Source of the DNA: Saprospiraceae bacterium
GTDB lineage: Bacteria > Bacteroidota > Bacteroidia > Chitinophagales > Saprospiraceae
Assembly: GCA_027009605.1 (NCBI GenBank)
Contig: JALVCY010000056.1
Coordinates: 1-46,389 of the forward strand
Length of the DNA: 46,389 nucleotides
Direction: 5' to 3'
Under the pieces are notes generated by a model that was given only the letters and a program-made list of their open reading frames with translations, ran no database searches and was not told where the DNA came from. Position numbers and translations under genes: made by a program. Shown piece by piece: positions 36,205-45,615 of this stretch (within the stretch, counting starts at the first letter, position 1; each line of letters begins with the position of its first letter).

Positions 36205-36588
36205 TTACAAGCTGTTAAGCAGAGTAAGTAAATCGGCCTTAGCTTGATCTGCATAAGCAGATGGTCTGGTGCCATTTTCTGTGAACAAATTGTACGTCTT
36301 TTCCACACCTTGAGTAATGCCGTACTTTTGTACGTAATCAGTCGCAATTGTGTAAAAGCGATACTTTACAGCAGCTTTGATTTCAGTCTGCGCAGTCGGA
36401 GCCGTTAAGCTATTGGCCGCTTGCTGACTCAAATCTTGCTTGAGCGTAGTAATTTCTTGCTCCATGGCTACTTCAATTGCTTTTTGTGATTGTGCAAACG
36501 TCGTGTTCGCAACAAGCAAAAAAGCAACAAAAGAGAAGCCCAAAACAAGCGTCTTCACTACACTAGATCTAAAGAAGTTTTTCTTCAT
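36205..36588 (-). CDS. Small exported protein of unknown function, 127 aa
   Basis: I do not recognise a family. The ATG at 36588 gives a signal peptide (KTLVLGFSFVAFLLVANTTFAQ, cleaved near residue 33). The mature part, about 95 residues, is predicted mostly helical (KAIEVAMEQEITTLKQDLSQQAANSL...VEKTYNLF...ADLLTLLNSL), without Cys or a sorting domain, so it probably stays in the periplasm. It stops 29 bp before the 1939-aa surface protein gene and shares its promoter, hinting at a chaperone or accessory role (inference). The longer frame starts with TTG and runs through a terminator hairpin, so it is rejected. Confidence 0.75.
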   Translation of the reverse strand: MKKNFFRSSVVKTLVLGFSFVAFLLVANTTFAQSQKAIEVAMEQEITTLKQDLSQQAANSLTAPTAQTEIKAAVKYRFYTIATDYVQKYGITQGVEKTYNLFTENGTRPSAYADQAKADLLTLLNSL

Positions 36589-37143
36589 GAGATAAAGTTT
36601 TTGTTGGTTAAAAAAAATGATTAAAAAATTTCTTATGACAGATAACAAGCCATAAAAAAAGCTTTTAGGCGTGCCACCGGGCATACCTAAAAGCTTTTCC
36701 GCAAAATCATTGCTAATTGAATTGTTCACGTTCAATGGTTTGTTATTTGTTGTTTCTTTGTTTTACTTAAAAAAGTAAAAGCTCAATGCGATTTAATAGC
36801 CTTCAATCCAAGAAAAAAGGCACTTACGACTATTCCAACTAACTCTGTATCAAGTACTTAGCACAACTTACATGTTCAGGGCTCGTGTACTAAGCAACAT
36901 CAACTAAATTGGACTAGTTGTTTTTCATTCGGGATTAAGTCAAAATAACTGAATAAATAAATAGTCAGCCACTCTGTTAAGGCAAAGATAACGGGGATTT
37001 AGTCAATTCAAATACACCATTTAGGGTATTTTTGGTTTAATTTTCGCCATAATATATCCTATTTTTTTCTTCAAAATGACATCATAAAAGCTTCATTTTC
37101 CATGTCCACTTATTCAAAAAAAGCCCCTACCTTATCCAACAAA
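36589..37143 (-). promoter_or_regulatory. Promoter and long leader of the 127-aa/1939-aa operon
   Basis: On the minus strand TTTG (37009-37012), an 18-bp spacer and TATCTTTG (36983-36990) form a near-consensus Bacteroidota promoter. Transcription from about 36976 gives a leader of about 390 nt. The leader contains TTTTACTT/AAGTAAAA (36761-36780) and CAACTA/TAGTTG (36900-36919) stems, and an intrinsic terminator at 36657-36698. Termination there would yield a separate RNA of about 320 nt; readthrough would express the operon. Confidence 0.55.
36657..36698 (-). terminator. Intrinsic terminator inside the leader of the 127-aa gene
   Basis: A perfect 12-13-bp stem (AAAGCTTTTAGG at 36658-36669 with CCTAAAAGCTTT at 36686-36697) capped by an imperfect GTGCC/GGCAT stem. 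On the minus strand it is followed by TTTTTTTA. It lies 68 bp before the ATG at 36588 and has no coding gene directly upstream. Confidence 0.85.
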
Positions 37144-37177
37144 AAGGATGAATTCTTGATACCAAGAATTCATCCTT
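37144..37177 (-). terminator. Strong terminator of the cohesin/SprB/SprF operon
   Basis: A perfect 15-bp stem (37144-37158 with 37163-37177) and a 4-nt ATAC loop. On the minus strand the stem ends in CATCC followed by TTTTT. It lies 77 bp past the stop of the PorP/SprF gene. Confidence 0.9.
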
Positions 37178-37253
37178 CTAAGAATTGCTCATTTCGACCA
37201 TATACAGCTACTCAGCATAGCTTTTCTAGGCAAAAAAGCTCATTTTACCTACC

Positions 37254-38186
37254 CTAAAAATTTTCATTAGCCGTATCATCAGCATTCAAAGCATTATTCA
37301 GGTTGAATTTAAGGCTTATTTCATGACCGCCTCCGGAATAATCCTGTAATTTCCGGAACGAGTAGTTATAGGAGTACATCAAAGTACCAAATCCCCAACG
37401 GACACCTGCTAATAGCCCCCCCCGACTAGATTCTCCGGCACGATAAGAGATTCCGCCAAATGCTTTCTTTTCTAGTATGGAAGCTAACAGGTTAAAATCA
37501 ACTTGAATGGGAACCGTCCTGTAATTTCTCAACATGACAGATGGCTCCAACACAATGCCATAGTCTGACATATCATGTTTAAAACCTAAATTCAAAGTAT
37601 AATTCTGAAAAGCTTTCGCTGCTTCCTTCCCTGCTACAACGTTATTATCCAGCCGAGCCCGAATCATATTAGGCAAGGTAAATCCGAAGTACAATCCGGA
37701 TTTACTCTCCGCATAGACCCCAAAAGAGACATCGAACAACTTCAAGCCATTTAAGGCATCCTGCAAGACCTCATCATTCGGTAGAGTCAAAGCATCCGAA
37801 GCGACAGAGCTTTCAATCTTTTCACTTTGAAACTCTCCGGACAAGCCTACGCCCACTTTAAACTCCTTAACCGGAACTAGGTAGGCATAATTGAGCTGAA
37901 ATTTATTTATCCGCAAGGAAGCTACTTTTTCTGTAAAGACTTGCGCCCCTAAACCGGAACGGCTATTGAGTGGTCCGTTATAACTTACTGAGAAATCTTT
38001 TGGAGCCCCCGGAAACCCTGTCCAATTATTTTTAAAATTCAACAATAGCTGATGCTCTCCAAAGCCGGTATAACCGGGATTGACCAAAATGGGATAAGCA
38101 TAATAATGGGAGAAGGTGGCACTTTCTTGAGCTTTTGACACTATAACCGAAAGTAATATGATTAAAAAAGTAAAAAACTGTTTCAT
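37254..38186 (-). CDS. PorP/SprF family type IX secretion outer-membrane protein
   Basis: A 310-aa outer-membrane beta-barrel protein. The signal peptide is MKQFFTFLIILLSVIVSKAQ. The mature start, ESATFSHYYAYPILVNPGYTGF, is the PorP/SprF signature, and the rest alternates short beta strands. SprF-type proteins are needed for secretion of the partner with a type B sorting domain encoded beside them, as for SprB in Flavobacterium johnsoniae. Here the upstream gene encodes exactly such a protein, 81 bp away. A strong terminator follows the gene. Confidence 0.93.
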   Translation of the reverse strand: MKQFFTFLIILLSVIVSKAQESATFSHYYAYPILVNPGYTGFGEHQLLLNFKNNWTGFPGAPKDFSVSYNGPLNSRSGLGAQVFTEKVASLRINKFQLNYAYLVPVKEFKVGVGLSGEFQSEKIESSVASDALTLPNDEVLQDALNGLKLFDVSFGVYAESKSGLYFGFTLPNMIRARLDNNVVAGKEAAKAFQNYTLNLGFKHDMSDYGIVLEPSVMLRNYRTVPIQVDFNLLASILEKKAFGGISYRAGESSRGGLLAGVRWGFGTLMYSYNYSFRKLQDYSGGGHEISLKFNLNNALNADDTANENF

Positions 38187-38219
38187 CGTTTTTCTTTATT
38201 TTTAGTTTTCAGGAATGAA

Positions 38220-38270
38220 AATTATTTTTAGCCACCCACATAACGTGGGTGGCATAAACAATTATTTTTA
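38220..38270. repeat. Perfect hairpin between 11-bp direct repeats at the sprB-like stop codon
   Basis: GCCACCCAC (38231-38239), loop ATAAC and GTGGGTGGC (38245-38253) form a perfect 9-bp stem. AATTATTTTTA occurs directly on both sides (38220-38230 and 38260-38270); the right copy contains the stop codon of the 1960-aa gene. The arms resemble the right end of the MITE at 25482-25643 (TTTAGCCACCCAC). It may be an intercistronic mRNA hairpin or a decayed element end. Confidence 0.6.
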
Positions 38271-41200
38271 TCGAACAATGGTTACATGACCCTTCTTGGT
38301 AAACTCTTTACCATTTTCTGTATAGGTCAAAACCCAATAATATGCACCTTCCGGCAACGACTTACCGCCATTGTCTATACCAGTCCAAGTACCATCATAA
38401 TTTTTCTGACTAAAGACGAGCTGTCCCCATCTTGAATAGACAGACAAATCATTTCTAGCTATAGGATCTAAGCACGTAATAATAAATTTATCATTACTGC
38501 CATCTAAGACTCCGGGAGTCAATATCTTCGGCGCATTAAAACAATCATCCGTTGGTGGTGCCGTAAACCGCACCCGCTTCATTGCTGTACAGTTATTGGC
38601 GTCAGTCACAACTAGCAAATACTCATCCACACACTTATCCTTTATCGTTGCAGACGTTGTGGGTGGCAACCCATTTCCACCATCATTCCATATATACTTA
38701 TAATCCGGAGTCCCCCCACTCACCGTGGCCACAGCTGAGCCATCACACTTACCAAATGCAGATGGATTTGTAATGGCAAACGAGATAGACAATGAATCCG
38801 GTTGGCCAATTGTATCTGTAATTACTTTCGTTAAATTATTAAAATCTGTGATGGTCACTGTAAATACACCGGCACACATATCTGTAACTTTGACTCCGGC
38901 CTGACTCGTACTCCAAGCATAAGAATAAGGCGCTGTCCCCCCTTCCACACTTGTCACAGATGCTTCTCCATCACAAACACCATAACAGGAGGCGTCTTTA
39001 GTCGCAATGGTCGCATATAATTCTCCCGGACAGACAATAACAAAGTTCAGTGTAGCCACACAGCCTAAGTTATCTGTGACGGTCACGCTCGTAACACCAC
39101 AAGGCAACTGCGTAGCATTTGCCGTTGTCTCTCCGTCACTCCACTCATAAGAATATGGCTCTGCCCCTCCGTTAGCTATCACTTTGGCTTTAGCATCGCT
39201 GGATGTGGGGGATGTGGGCGGAGCTGTCAAATTAACCGAAATAGTTAAGTGTGACAATTGCTCAACAACACCACTACACGATGTTGTTACACCATTCGCA
39301 TCCGTTACGGTTACGTCATAAGTTCCCTGTGACAACTGCTCTATCAATGAATCCTGTGGCGGATTTCCGGGACCTGTCCAGAAATAACCGGCCATCGGGG
39401 CAACCCCACCGGAAAGAACCACAGCGGCACTACCATCGGAGCTTCCGGGACAAACCGTATTAGTCGTTACCACACTACAAGTAAAGACACCCGGAGCCGT
39501 CATAGTCACAGTACCTTCTTTGGTACAGCCCAAATCATCAGTCACCGTCACACTTACCACTCCGGCACGCAATGTATCCGGCTGCTGCCTTGCATCCCCG
39601 TTGCTCCAAGCATAATGATAGGGCGCTTGGCCTCCACTTGCAACCAAATTAACTGAACCATCACTACAAGTTGAACAAGAGACATTATATCCATTATAAT
39701 CTGACAAATCTTCAAACGACAAGGAAATATCCGAAGATGCCGCCACCGTACCACTACACGCCGTGGTATTGCCATTAGCATCCGTAACCGTTACCAAATA
39801 AACACCTTCTGCCAAACCGGAAATATTTTGTGCTCCGGATGAGAAACTAGGTCCCGTCCATGAATAATTATAATCTGTAGCTCCGCCCGACACAGCCAAA
39901 TCAATGGCTCCATCCGATGACCCCACACAAGGTGTATTTGTCACCGTTGTTGCGCAAGTCAATGCATCCGGTTCGGTCAAGTTTTCACTAACAATTACTT
40001 CACAACCCAAATTATCCGTTATAGTTACAGTGCTTTGTCCTCCGGGTAAAGATGTCGCAATTTGCGTAAGTTCATTATTTGACCATTTATACTGATATGG
40101 AACAGCTCCATTTTCCGGAACAGCTTGCGCCCGACCATCCGTTTTTCCAAAACCGCTCACATTATAACCATTATAATCTGACAAGACATTTATGGAACCA
40201 ATCAAGAAAGACTCTTGACTGACCGTACCACTACAAGATGTAGTCGCTCCATTAGCATCCGTCACTGTCACAGAGTAAAAACCGGCTCCTATATCCGTCA
40301 AATTTTTGGTCGTAGCCACTGGTAGCCCATTTTTATACCACTGATAACTTATTGGCAAGGCACCGCCTGCCACCGTCAAGATTATCTTTCCATTTTCAGA
40401 ATTTGGACAATCCGTATCTGTTACATCTGTAGAACAACCAAAGCTGGCCATATCTTGTCCGACCGCAATCGGAGTCGAAGTTTTAACACATCCCGCAGCA
40501 TCCACCACAGTCAAAGTATAAGTACCTTGTGTCAGACCTGCAATATCTTCTGTATTGTACCCTCCTGTCCACTGATAGCTATAAAATGGTGCACTTGCAT
40601 TGGGCGTCCCACCGCTCACGTCCATATCAATGCTTCCATTACTTCCCGGTGGAACGACTTCGTTGGTTACATTAATGATATTGAAGGTAATAGGAGACGG
40701 TTCTCCTACGGTTATAGTAAAACTAGTATCTACTCCAATATTATCTGTTACCGTCAAAGAGTAAGCCCCCGCTGCTAATCCGGAATACGTTACAGCATTG
40801 GTACCGTCAGTAGTTTGACTCGGATTAAGACCCGTTATCGTAAAATTCGGATTAGCTCCTGCAATCGACGTGATGGTTATAACCCCCGTACTCTCCCCAT
40901 TACAAGTTGCATCTGAAACCGCAACCGAAGGAACCGGAACACTTGCGGAAGGTACTGTAAAAGTTTGGCTCACTGTACAGCCGTGTGCATCCGTCACGGT
41001 CACTGTATAATCTTCTGCTTGTAATCCATATATATCCTCTATGCCGTCATAAGCATTGTGATCCCAATCATATTGATAAGATGGAGTACCACCTTGCATA
41101 TTAAAGGTAATAACTCCATTCACACCTGAACTAGGAGTAATATTTTGATCAATTATAGTCAAAACACCCGGCTCGCCAACATGCAAAACAAAAGTAGTAT

Positions 41201-44150
41201 CTTCTGTATTGGCATCTGTCACGTGCATGGTATAATCTCCCGCTGCCAATCCATTATAAACCACAGCTGAAGTCCCGTCAGTTGTCTGATTATTTGCACC
41301 ATTCATCGTTACAGTATAGGGAGCCGTACCACTCGCAATAGATGTAATTGTAATAGAGCCATTGCTCTGTCCGTTACAATCCACACTATCTACAACGACC
41401 GTGGGGTTTGGTGTTCCAAAAGCAGACACCGTATAAGGCCCACCAACTTGTGTACAACCATTAGCATCCGTCACAGTCACGGTATAACTATCCACTCCCA
41501 CTCCGGACAAATCTTCTGTGGTTGCTCCATTTGACCAAGCAAAACTATAATACGGAGCACTACCATTTGGTGTACCACCGGACACACTAATATTAACGGC
41601 TCCGTTATTCATTCCGGATTGAGTGCTCACCGTCCCATCCAGTTGTATATTTATTGGAGTTGGCTCCGTCAATGTAAAGTTCAGAACAACATTTGCAGTA
41701 GTAGCATCTGATACCGTCACGGTATAATCTCCAGCCGCTAATCCTGTTGGCGCAGAACCGCCCGGACCGGCACTCCATTGATAAGAATATGGCGCAGAAC
41801 CTCCTGACACTGACAAGGTTATTGAACCATTGCTAGCGCCATTACAAGTCACGTTTTCAGAAGTACCGGATACTGTTAGGCGGGCGATTCCTACCGCTAA
41901 GGAAGTCGTGCAACCGGCGCCATCATCCACGATAGCCAAATAGGTTCCTTCTGCTAAGTTGGAAATAGTTGCTCCGGAATAAGGACCGCCCGGACCTGTC
42001 CAGTTATAATTATAAGGTCCGGCACCACTGCCTGCAACCGTAGCCGTACCATTATTACCCGGAGGGAATGCCTCATTAACAAGATTAGTCACACTGACGG
42101 CAAATCCTGCATGCTCTTCTAAAACAAAACTATCTGTCACTGATTGATTACAAGAAGTAACCGTTACATTATAAGTCCCGGCATGTAATCCGGTCAAGCT
42201 GCTACCTGAATATGGCCCACCCGGCCCTGTCCACTCATAGGTATAACCACCTGTCCAACCGGTTGGAGCCAATGAAATCGCCCCATCATCTGTTGCATCA
42301 CAACTCAAGTTCGTTACGGTTGCATTTAGCGCAAGCGGAGCCACAATATGAAGTGGCATATCATGCGCCACAGCCGGCACGTCTCCATTTGGCCCTCCTG
42401 CAGATGTAAAAGAGTCATCAAAGATAAAATCTACCACATCACCGGCAGAACTGCTCGTCTTAGCCGCAAAATATATCGTCACAATCTTGGTACTATCCGG
42501 AGCCCAAGTGTAAGGTGTTGCATTTGGTGCAGTCCATAACAAGGTCAAATTAGTTCCGGAAAAATTTACTAAGTTAAAAAAGTCGTGAGGGATATACTCT
42601 TGTGTCAAGGCAGACAAAAACTCCAATTTGTTCGTATCTACCGGGAAACGAGCCTGAAAACCGGTCATGTTCACCAAGTTATCTACCAAGAAATCAACAG
42701 CTATTGTATCCCCCGGCATCACCCCTTGAGTACAGTCTGATTGTGCTGCAAAAAGGTGAAAGGTATCTAAAGTCACTGCCGGAATAGACACACTTCCTGC
42801 ACTTGTATCCACAGTCATGAAGGTGGAAGTCTCAAAATGGCTGGAGTCTTGAGCCGTAACACTTACCGGGCTATCTGTAAAAACCAACGGGCTATAATCT
42901 CCTACCGCTCCTACGACATCAAAACAGGCCTCCACCAAAGTGGTATAATCCGGTAAAGTAGCATATACACCTTGCGAGAATTCAAAATAAGCATATCCCA
43001 GATGACCACCTGTCGTATCGTTGGTATTAAATGCACCCAACATATTACCCGGATTATTTGGATTATCCGCACTAGTCATGCTAGATAACTTGATAATAGA
43101 TGTATCCCAGCTTATGCTAAAACTGGCCACATCCATTAGATTAAAATTCCGGACAGTAATAGGTACGCAAACATTAGCACCAACAGTCGTCAGCGTATCC
43201 GGAATCATCAAATGTAAGACGGTATCCGTTGTAGGACCTCCACCGCCCGAAGTATTTATGGATAGGGCTCCGTTGTTAAATGTATTGGCTATAGCACCTG
43301 AGCTATTTTCAACAACCGTAGCAGTAGGCGTCTCTCCAAATGAAATTGCAGTAGAAGAACCTTCGGCTCCAATCCCTGTATAACAAGCACTGAATAAGAC
43401 ATCACCTGCAGATAAATCAGCCCCCGCTCCGGAATAGGTAAAACCTAACTGACCGGATGTAGTTTGAGACGTAACAAAATTAGCCGCCGCCAAACCCAAG
43501 GTAGTGTTCATATTGGTTACTGATTGATATTGTGCTATGATATTATCCCATCCCAAGCTAAAATTCAAAGTAGTTATATCTGTAAAACCGGAAACCACCT
43601 GCACATCTATACAAGTGTCTCCATTCATATCTACTGAAGCAGAACCGGCCTGTAAGACCAAAGGAGCAGCTGCTCCGGGTGTAACCCCATTTATCGTTGC
43701 GGTATCGGTCAACACTGTATAAGTCACAGAATTATCTTGCTCTCCCATAATCGCTTGAGTAAAATACACCTGTGAAGTCCCCACACTATCCACAGTAAAG
43801 GGAATCTCAAACAGCAATGGTCCAAAGGCATGATTAGCTGGTGGATTCGACAAGTCTATCCACACCAAAGAATAGGTGGAGTCTGTGATATTCTTTGAAA
43901 AACCGGCAAATTCCGGATCCATATTCTGCAATGGATCAACAAACGTCAATACATTCGGATCCCACTGAAATTTTAGCTGTACAGCAGAAATCGTGGACAT
44001 GCCCGTCTGCTCAAGTTTCAAATTTACAGAGCTCCCCACGTCAACAGTCGTATCTAAGGGATTAAAATGAAGCGTCACCGTCTTCTGTGCTCTTGCGCTA
44101 ATCGAAAATACCGATGCCAATAGCGTGATAAAAAGTAATTTTCTAAACAT
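38268..44150 (-). CDS. Giant T9SS type B protein with four cohesin-like domains and about 16 SprB repeats
   Basis: A 1960-aa exported protein. The signal peptide is MFRKLLFITLLASVFSISARAQ; the ATG at 44150 is preferred because it starts this peptide. Four cohesin-like beta domains follow at about 22-155, 165-305, 312-460 and 462-600 (for example VQLKFQWDPNVLTF). About 16 SprB-type repeats of roughly 79 aa occupy 603-1865, each with SGGxxPYxYxW and GTYxVTVTDANG motifs, arranged as eight two-repeat units of about 158 aa. The C-terminal 90 residues are a gliding-motility-associated CHU_C/type B sorting domain (LSVYSRWGQLVFSQKNYDGTW, LPEGAYYWVL). It lies in one unit with the 255-aa cohesin-like gene (26 bp) and the SprF-like gene. 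Confidence 0.93.
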   Translation of the reverse strand: MFRKLLFITLLASVFSISARAQKTVTLHFNPLDTTVDVGSSVNLKLEQTGMSTISAVQLKFQWDPNVLTFVDPLQNMDPEFAGFSKNITDSTYSLVWIDLSNPPANHAFGPLLFEIPFTVDSVGTSQVYFTQAIMGEQDNSVTYTVLTDTATINGVTPGAAAPLVLQAGSASVDMNGDTCIDVQVVSGFTDITTLNFSLGWDNIIAQYQSVTNMNTTLGLAAANFVTSQTTSGQLGFTYSGAGADLSAGDVLFSACYTGIGAEGSSTAISFGETPTATVVENSSGAIANTFNNGALSINTSGGGGPTTDTVLHLMIPDTLTTVGANVCVPITVRNFNLMDVASFSISWDTSIIKLSSMTSADNPNNPGNMLGAFNTNDTTGGHLGYAYFEFSQGVYATLPDYTTLVEACFDVVGAVGDYSPLVFTDSPVSVTAQDSSHFETSTFMTVDTSAGSVSIPAVTLDTFHLFAAQSDCTQGVMPGDTIAVDFLVDNLVNMTGFQARFPVDTNKLEFLSALTQEYIPHDFFNLVNFSGTNLTLLWTAPNATPYTWAPDSTKIVTIYFAAKTSSSAGDVVDFIFDDSFTSAGGPNGDVPAVAHDMPLHIVAPLALNATVTNLSCDATDDGAISLAPTGWTGGYTYEWTGPGGPYSGSSLTGLHAGTYNVTVTSCNQSVTDSFVLEEHAGFAVSVTNLVNEAFPPGNNGTATVAGSGAGPYNYNWTGPGGPYSGATISNLAEGTYLAIVDDGAGCTTSLAVGIARLTVSGTSENVTCNGASNGSITLSVSGGSAPYSYQWSAGPGGSAPTGLAAGDYTVTVSDATTANVVLNFTLTEPTPINIQLDGTVSTQSGMNNGAVNISVSGGTPNGSAPYYSFAWSNGATTEDLSGVGVDSYTVTVTDANGCTQVGGPYTVSAFGTPNPTVVVDSVDCNGQSNGSITITSIASGTAPYTVTMNGANNQTTDGTSAVVYNGLAAGDYTMHVTDANTEDTTFVLHVGEPGVLTIIDQNITPSSGVNGVITFNMQGGTPSYQYDWDHNAYDGIEDIYGLQAEDYTVTVTDAHGCTVSQTFTVPSASVPVPSVAVSDATCNGESTGVITITSIAGANPNFTITGLNPSQTTDGTNAVTYSGLAAGAYSLTVTDNIGVDTSFTITVGEPSPITFNIINVTNEVVPPGSNGSIDMDVSGGTPNASAPFYSYQWTGGYNTEDIAGLTQGTYTLTVVDAAGCVKTSTPIAVGQDMASFGCSTDVTDTDCPNSENGKIILTVAGGALPISYQWYKNGLPVATTKNLTDIGAGFYSVTVTDANGATTSCSGTVSQESFLIGSINVLSDYNGYNVSGFGKTDGRAQAVPENGAVPYQYKWSNNELTQIATSLPGGQSTVTITDNLGCEVIVSENLTEPDALTCATTVTNTPCVGSSDGAIDLAVSGGATDYNYSWTGPSFSSGAQNISGLAEGVYLVTVTDANGNTTACSGTVAASSDISLSFEDLSDYNGYNVSCSTCSDGSVNLVASGGQAPYHYAWSNGDARQQPDTLRAGVVSVTVTDDLGCTKEGTVTMTAPGVFTCSVVTTNTVCPGSSDGSAAVVLSGGVAPMAGYFWTGPGNPPQDSLIEQLSQGTYDVTVTDANGVTTSCSGVVEQLSHLTISVNLTAPPTSPTSSDAKAKVIANGGAEPYSYEWSDGETTANATQLPCGVTSVTVTDNLGCVATLNFVIVCPGELYATIATKDASCYGVCDGEASVTSVEGGTAPYSYAWSTSQAGVKVTDMCAGVFTVTITDFNNLTKVITDTIGQPDSLSISFAITNPSAFGKCDGSAVATVSGGTPDYKYIWNDGGNGLPPTTSATIKDKCVDEYLLVVTDANNCTAMKRVRFTAPPTDDCFNAPKILTPGVLDGSNDKFIITCLDPIARNDLSVYSRWGQLVFSQKNYDGTWTGIDNGGKSLPEGAYYWVLTYTENGKEFTKKGHVTIVR

Positions 44151-44176
44151 CTTTGTTAGGTTTGGGATGAACAAAT

Positions 44177-44944
44177 TTATTGTAGTATCAATTTTCGCGT
44201 AAGCACTCCTTGAGCGCTCCTTGCGGAAAACAGATACACACCTTTTTCGGGAAAAATATCCCTATCGATTTTTATTGTTTGTGTTTTGAAGCCTTTCGGC
44301 AAAAAGCCTGTATGCAGCTCTTGACCATTCATATTATAAACCGACCAATCTAAATCAATGGGGTCGGTATAAGAGAAGCTAATGGTTATATCTTCTGATG
44401 TTGGATTAGGAGAAATGCTTAACGTAGAGACTTCTGGAATCGTGGAGACACTCACCGGAGTACTAACACTTCCCGGATTTAGGATTACAGCTACAGTATC
44501 TCCGGACTGCTTAAAAAAGCCTATTTGTAAAAAACTTGTAGAAATAAAATCAAAAGAACTATTGCCCGAGCCAATCACCTTGAACTTTAACTGCATCAAG
44601 ACAGTATGGTCTGGAATCGACATGTTATCTGAATTAGGCTCCGCCCAGACAAATGGCAAAATACCTTTATCCAAATTATAAAAACCAAAATTAGCGGAAA
44701 TATCGTTGTCATCTAGGGGGGGAAGCCATAAGCTGACCACTTCGACAAATTCAAGAATGGCAGTATCCCAACTCATCGCATATTGCATGGCTGCAATGCT
44801 ATCTACTCCCTTTACAGCTTCAATATCTATGATTACTTCTTCACCTACATTTTGCACGATGTCTGAAGCTTTCAAGGTCAATTGACTCTTTCCTATATTA
44901 ACTCCAATAAGGAGTATTAGCAAACTAAGTATAAGCCTTGCCAT
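44177..44944 (-). CDS. Exported cohesin-like domain protein with type A T9SS sorting domain
   Basis: A 255-aa protein. The signal peptide is MARLILSLLILLIGVNIGKSQ, giving the start at 44944. A single cohesin-like domain (about 22-165: VGEEVIIDIEAVKGVDSIAAMQYAMSWDTAILEFVEV) is followed by a linker and a type A sorting domain (LSISPNPTSEDITISF to GVLTRKLILQ). It resembles the first cohesin-like domain of the 1960-aa protein encoded 26 bp downstream, suggesting duplication. Both probably sit on the cell surface. Cohesin modules of this kind can bind dockerins but are also used as plain adhesive folds in this phylum. Confidence 0.88.
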   Translation of the reverse strand: MARLILSLLILLIGVNIGKSQLTLKASDIVQNVGEEVIIDIEAVKGVDSIAAMQYAMSWDTAILEFVEVVSLWLPPLDDNDISANFGFYNLDKGILPFVWAEPNSDNMSIPDHTVLMQLKFKVIGSGNSSFDFISTSFLQIGFFKQSGDTVAVILNPGSVSTPVSVSTIPEVSTLSISPNPTSEDITISFSYTDPIDLDWSVYNMNGQELHTGFLPKGFKTQTIKIDRDIFPEKGVYLFSARSAQGVLTRKLILQ

Positions 44945-45615
44945 GCTTTTTCGGTTTTGGTCATCTAAAAACGAATATACGACCATCCTGTTACAACAGG
45001 GCGGACATTATATTCTCTTAACGTCAATTAGACAAAAATTTGCAAGACCTATCTTGGGAAATAGGGAGCGATATGTTCATGGGTCTCGGAATTTCGCCTA
45101 TTATCTAAACGATGGAACAAAGATAAACCTATTGCACCCAAACTAAATACCCTATTTTAGGTATTTTCCACCCACCCGCATCCTTCCTTCTTCCAAAAAA
45201 CGCTGCTTGCAAACAAGCATATTATCACAACTAATTGATTCCTAGTAAATTAAATATTACTAATTTTTTAAGACATATTTTTAACAATAATATTCTCCTT
45301 AAGACTAAATCACCAATTTATACATAAAATACATCCAAAATATGTCAAAAACAGGGGCTATTTCCATCTAATCTCTCTTTTTTCCATAAGTATTTGTACC
45401 TTTGCACACTTCATTTTTGATGCCAAATTTGTGTTCTCTCTAATAACATTAAACTTCCTCGGCTGACTTACTTTTTTTTGGCGAAAGCAGCTAATTAGAG
45501 TCATTTTAGCCGACAAGAACCAACTAAGCACCAAAATTGTCTTTACTACACGGAGTCCGTTTGTCGAAAGACAATTACCTAACCTTATTTTTTTGCCGCC
45601 AAAAGCAATACGCAA
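44945..45615. promoter_or_regulatory. Divergent regulatory region between the surface operon and ileS
   Basis: A 671-bp AT-rich spacer. The minus strand carries TATCTTTG at 45118-45125, the same -7 sequence as the 127-aa/1939-aa operon, giving the surface operon a leader of about 165 nt; its -33 part is weak. The plus strand carries TACCTTTG at 45397-45404 for ileS, with a leader of about 200 nt. Just before ileS are small stems: ACGGA/TCCGT near 45550-45560 and TTGTC-GAAA-GACAA at 45561-45574. No T-box features were seen. Confidence 0.45.

Noticed and set aside
36589..36735. In-frame 49-codon extension of the 127-aa protein
   Set aside because: It begins with TTG, reads through an intrinsic terminator, and would bury the signal peptide.
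45405..45615. T-box leader upstream of ileS
   Set aside because: No T-box consensus or terminator/antiterminator pair was found, only small stems; T-boxes are also not expected in this phylum.
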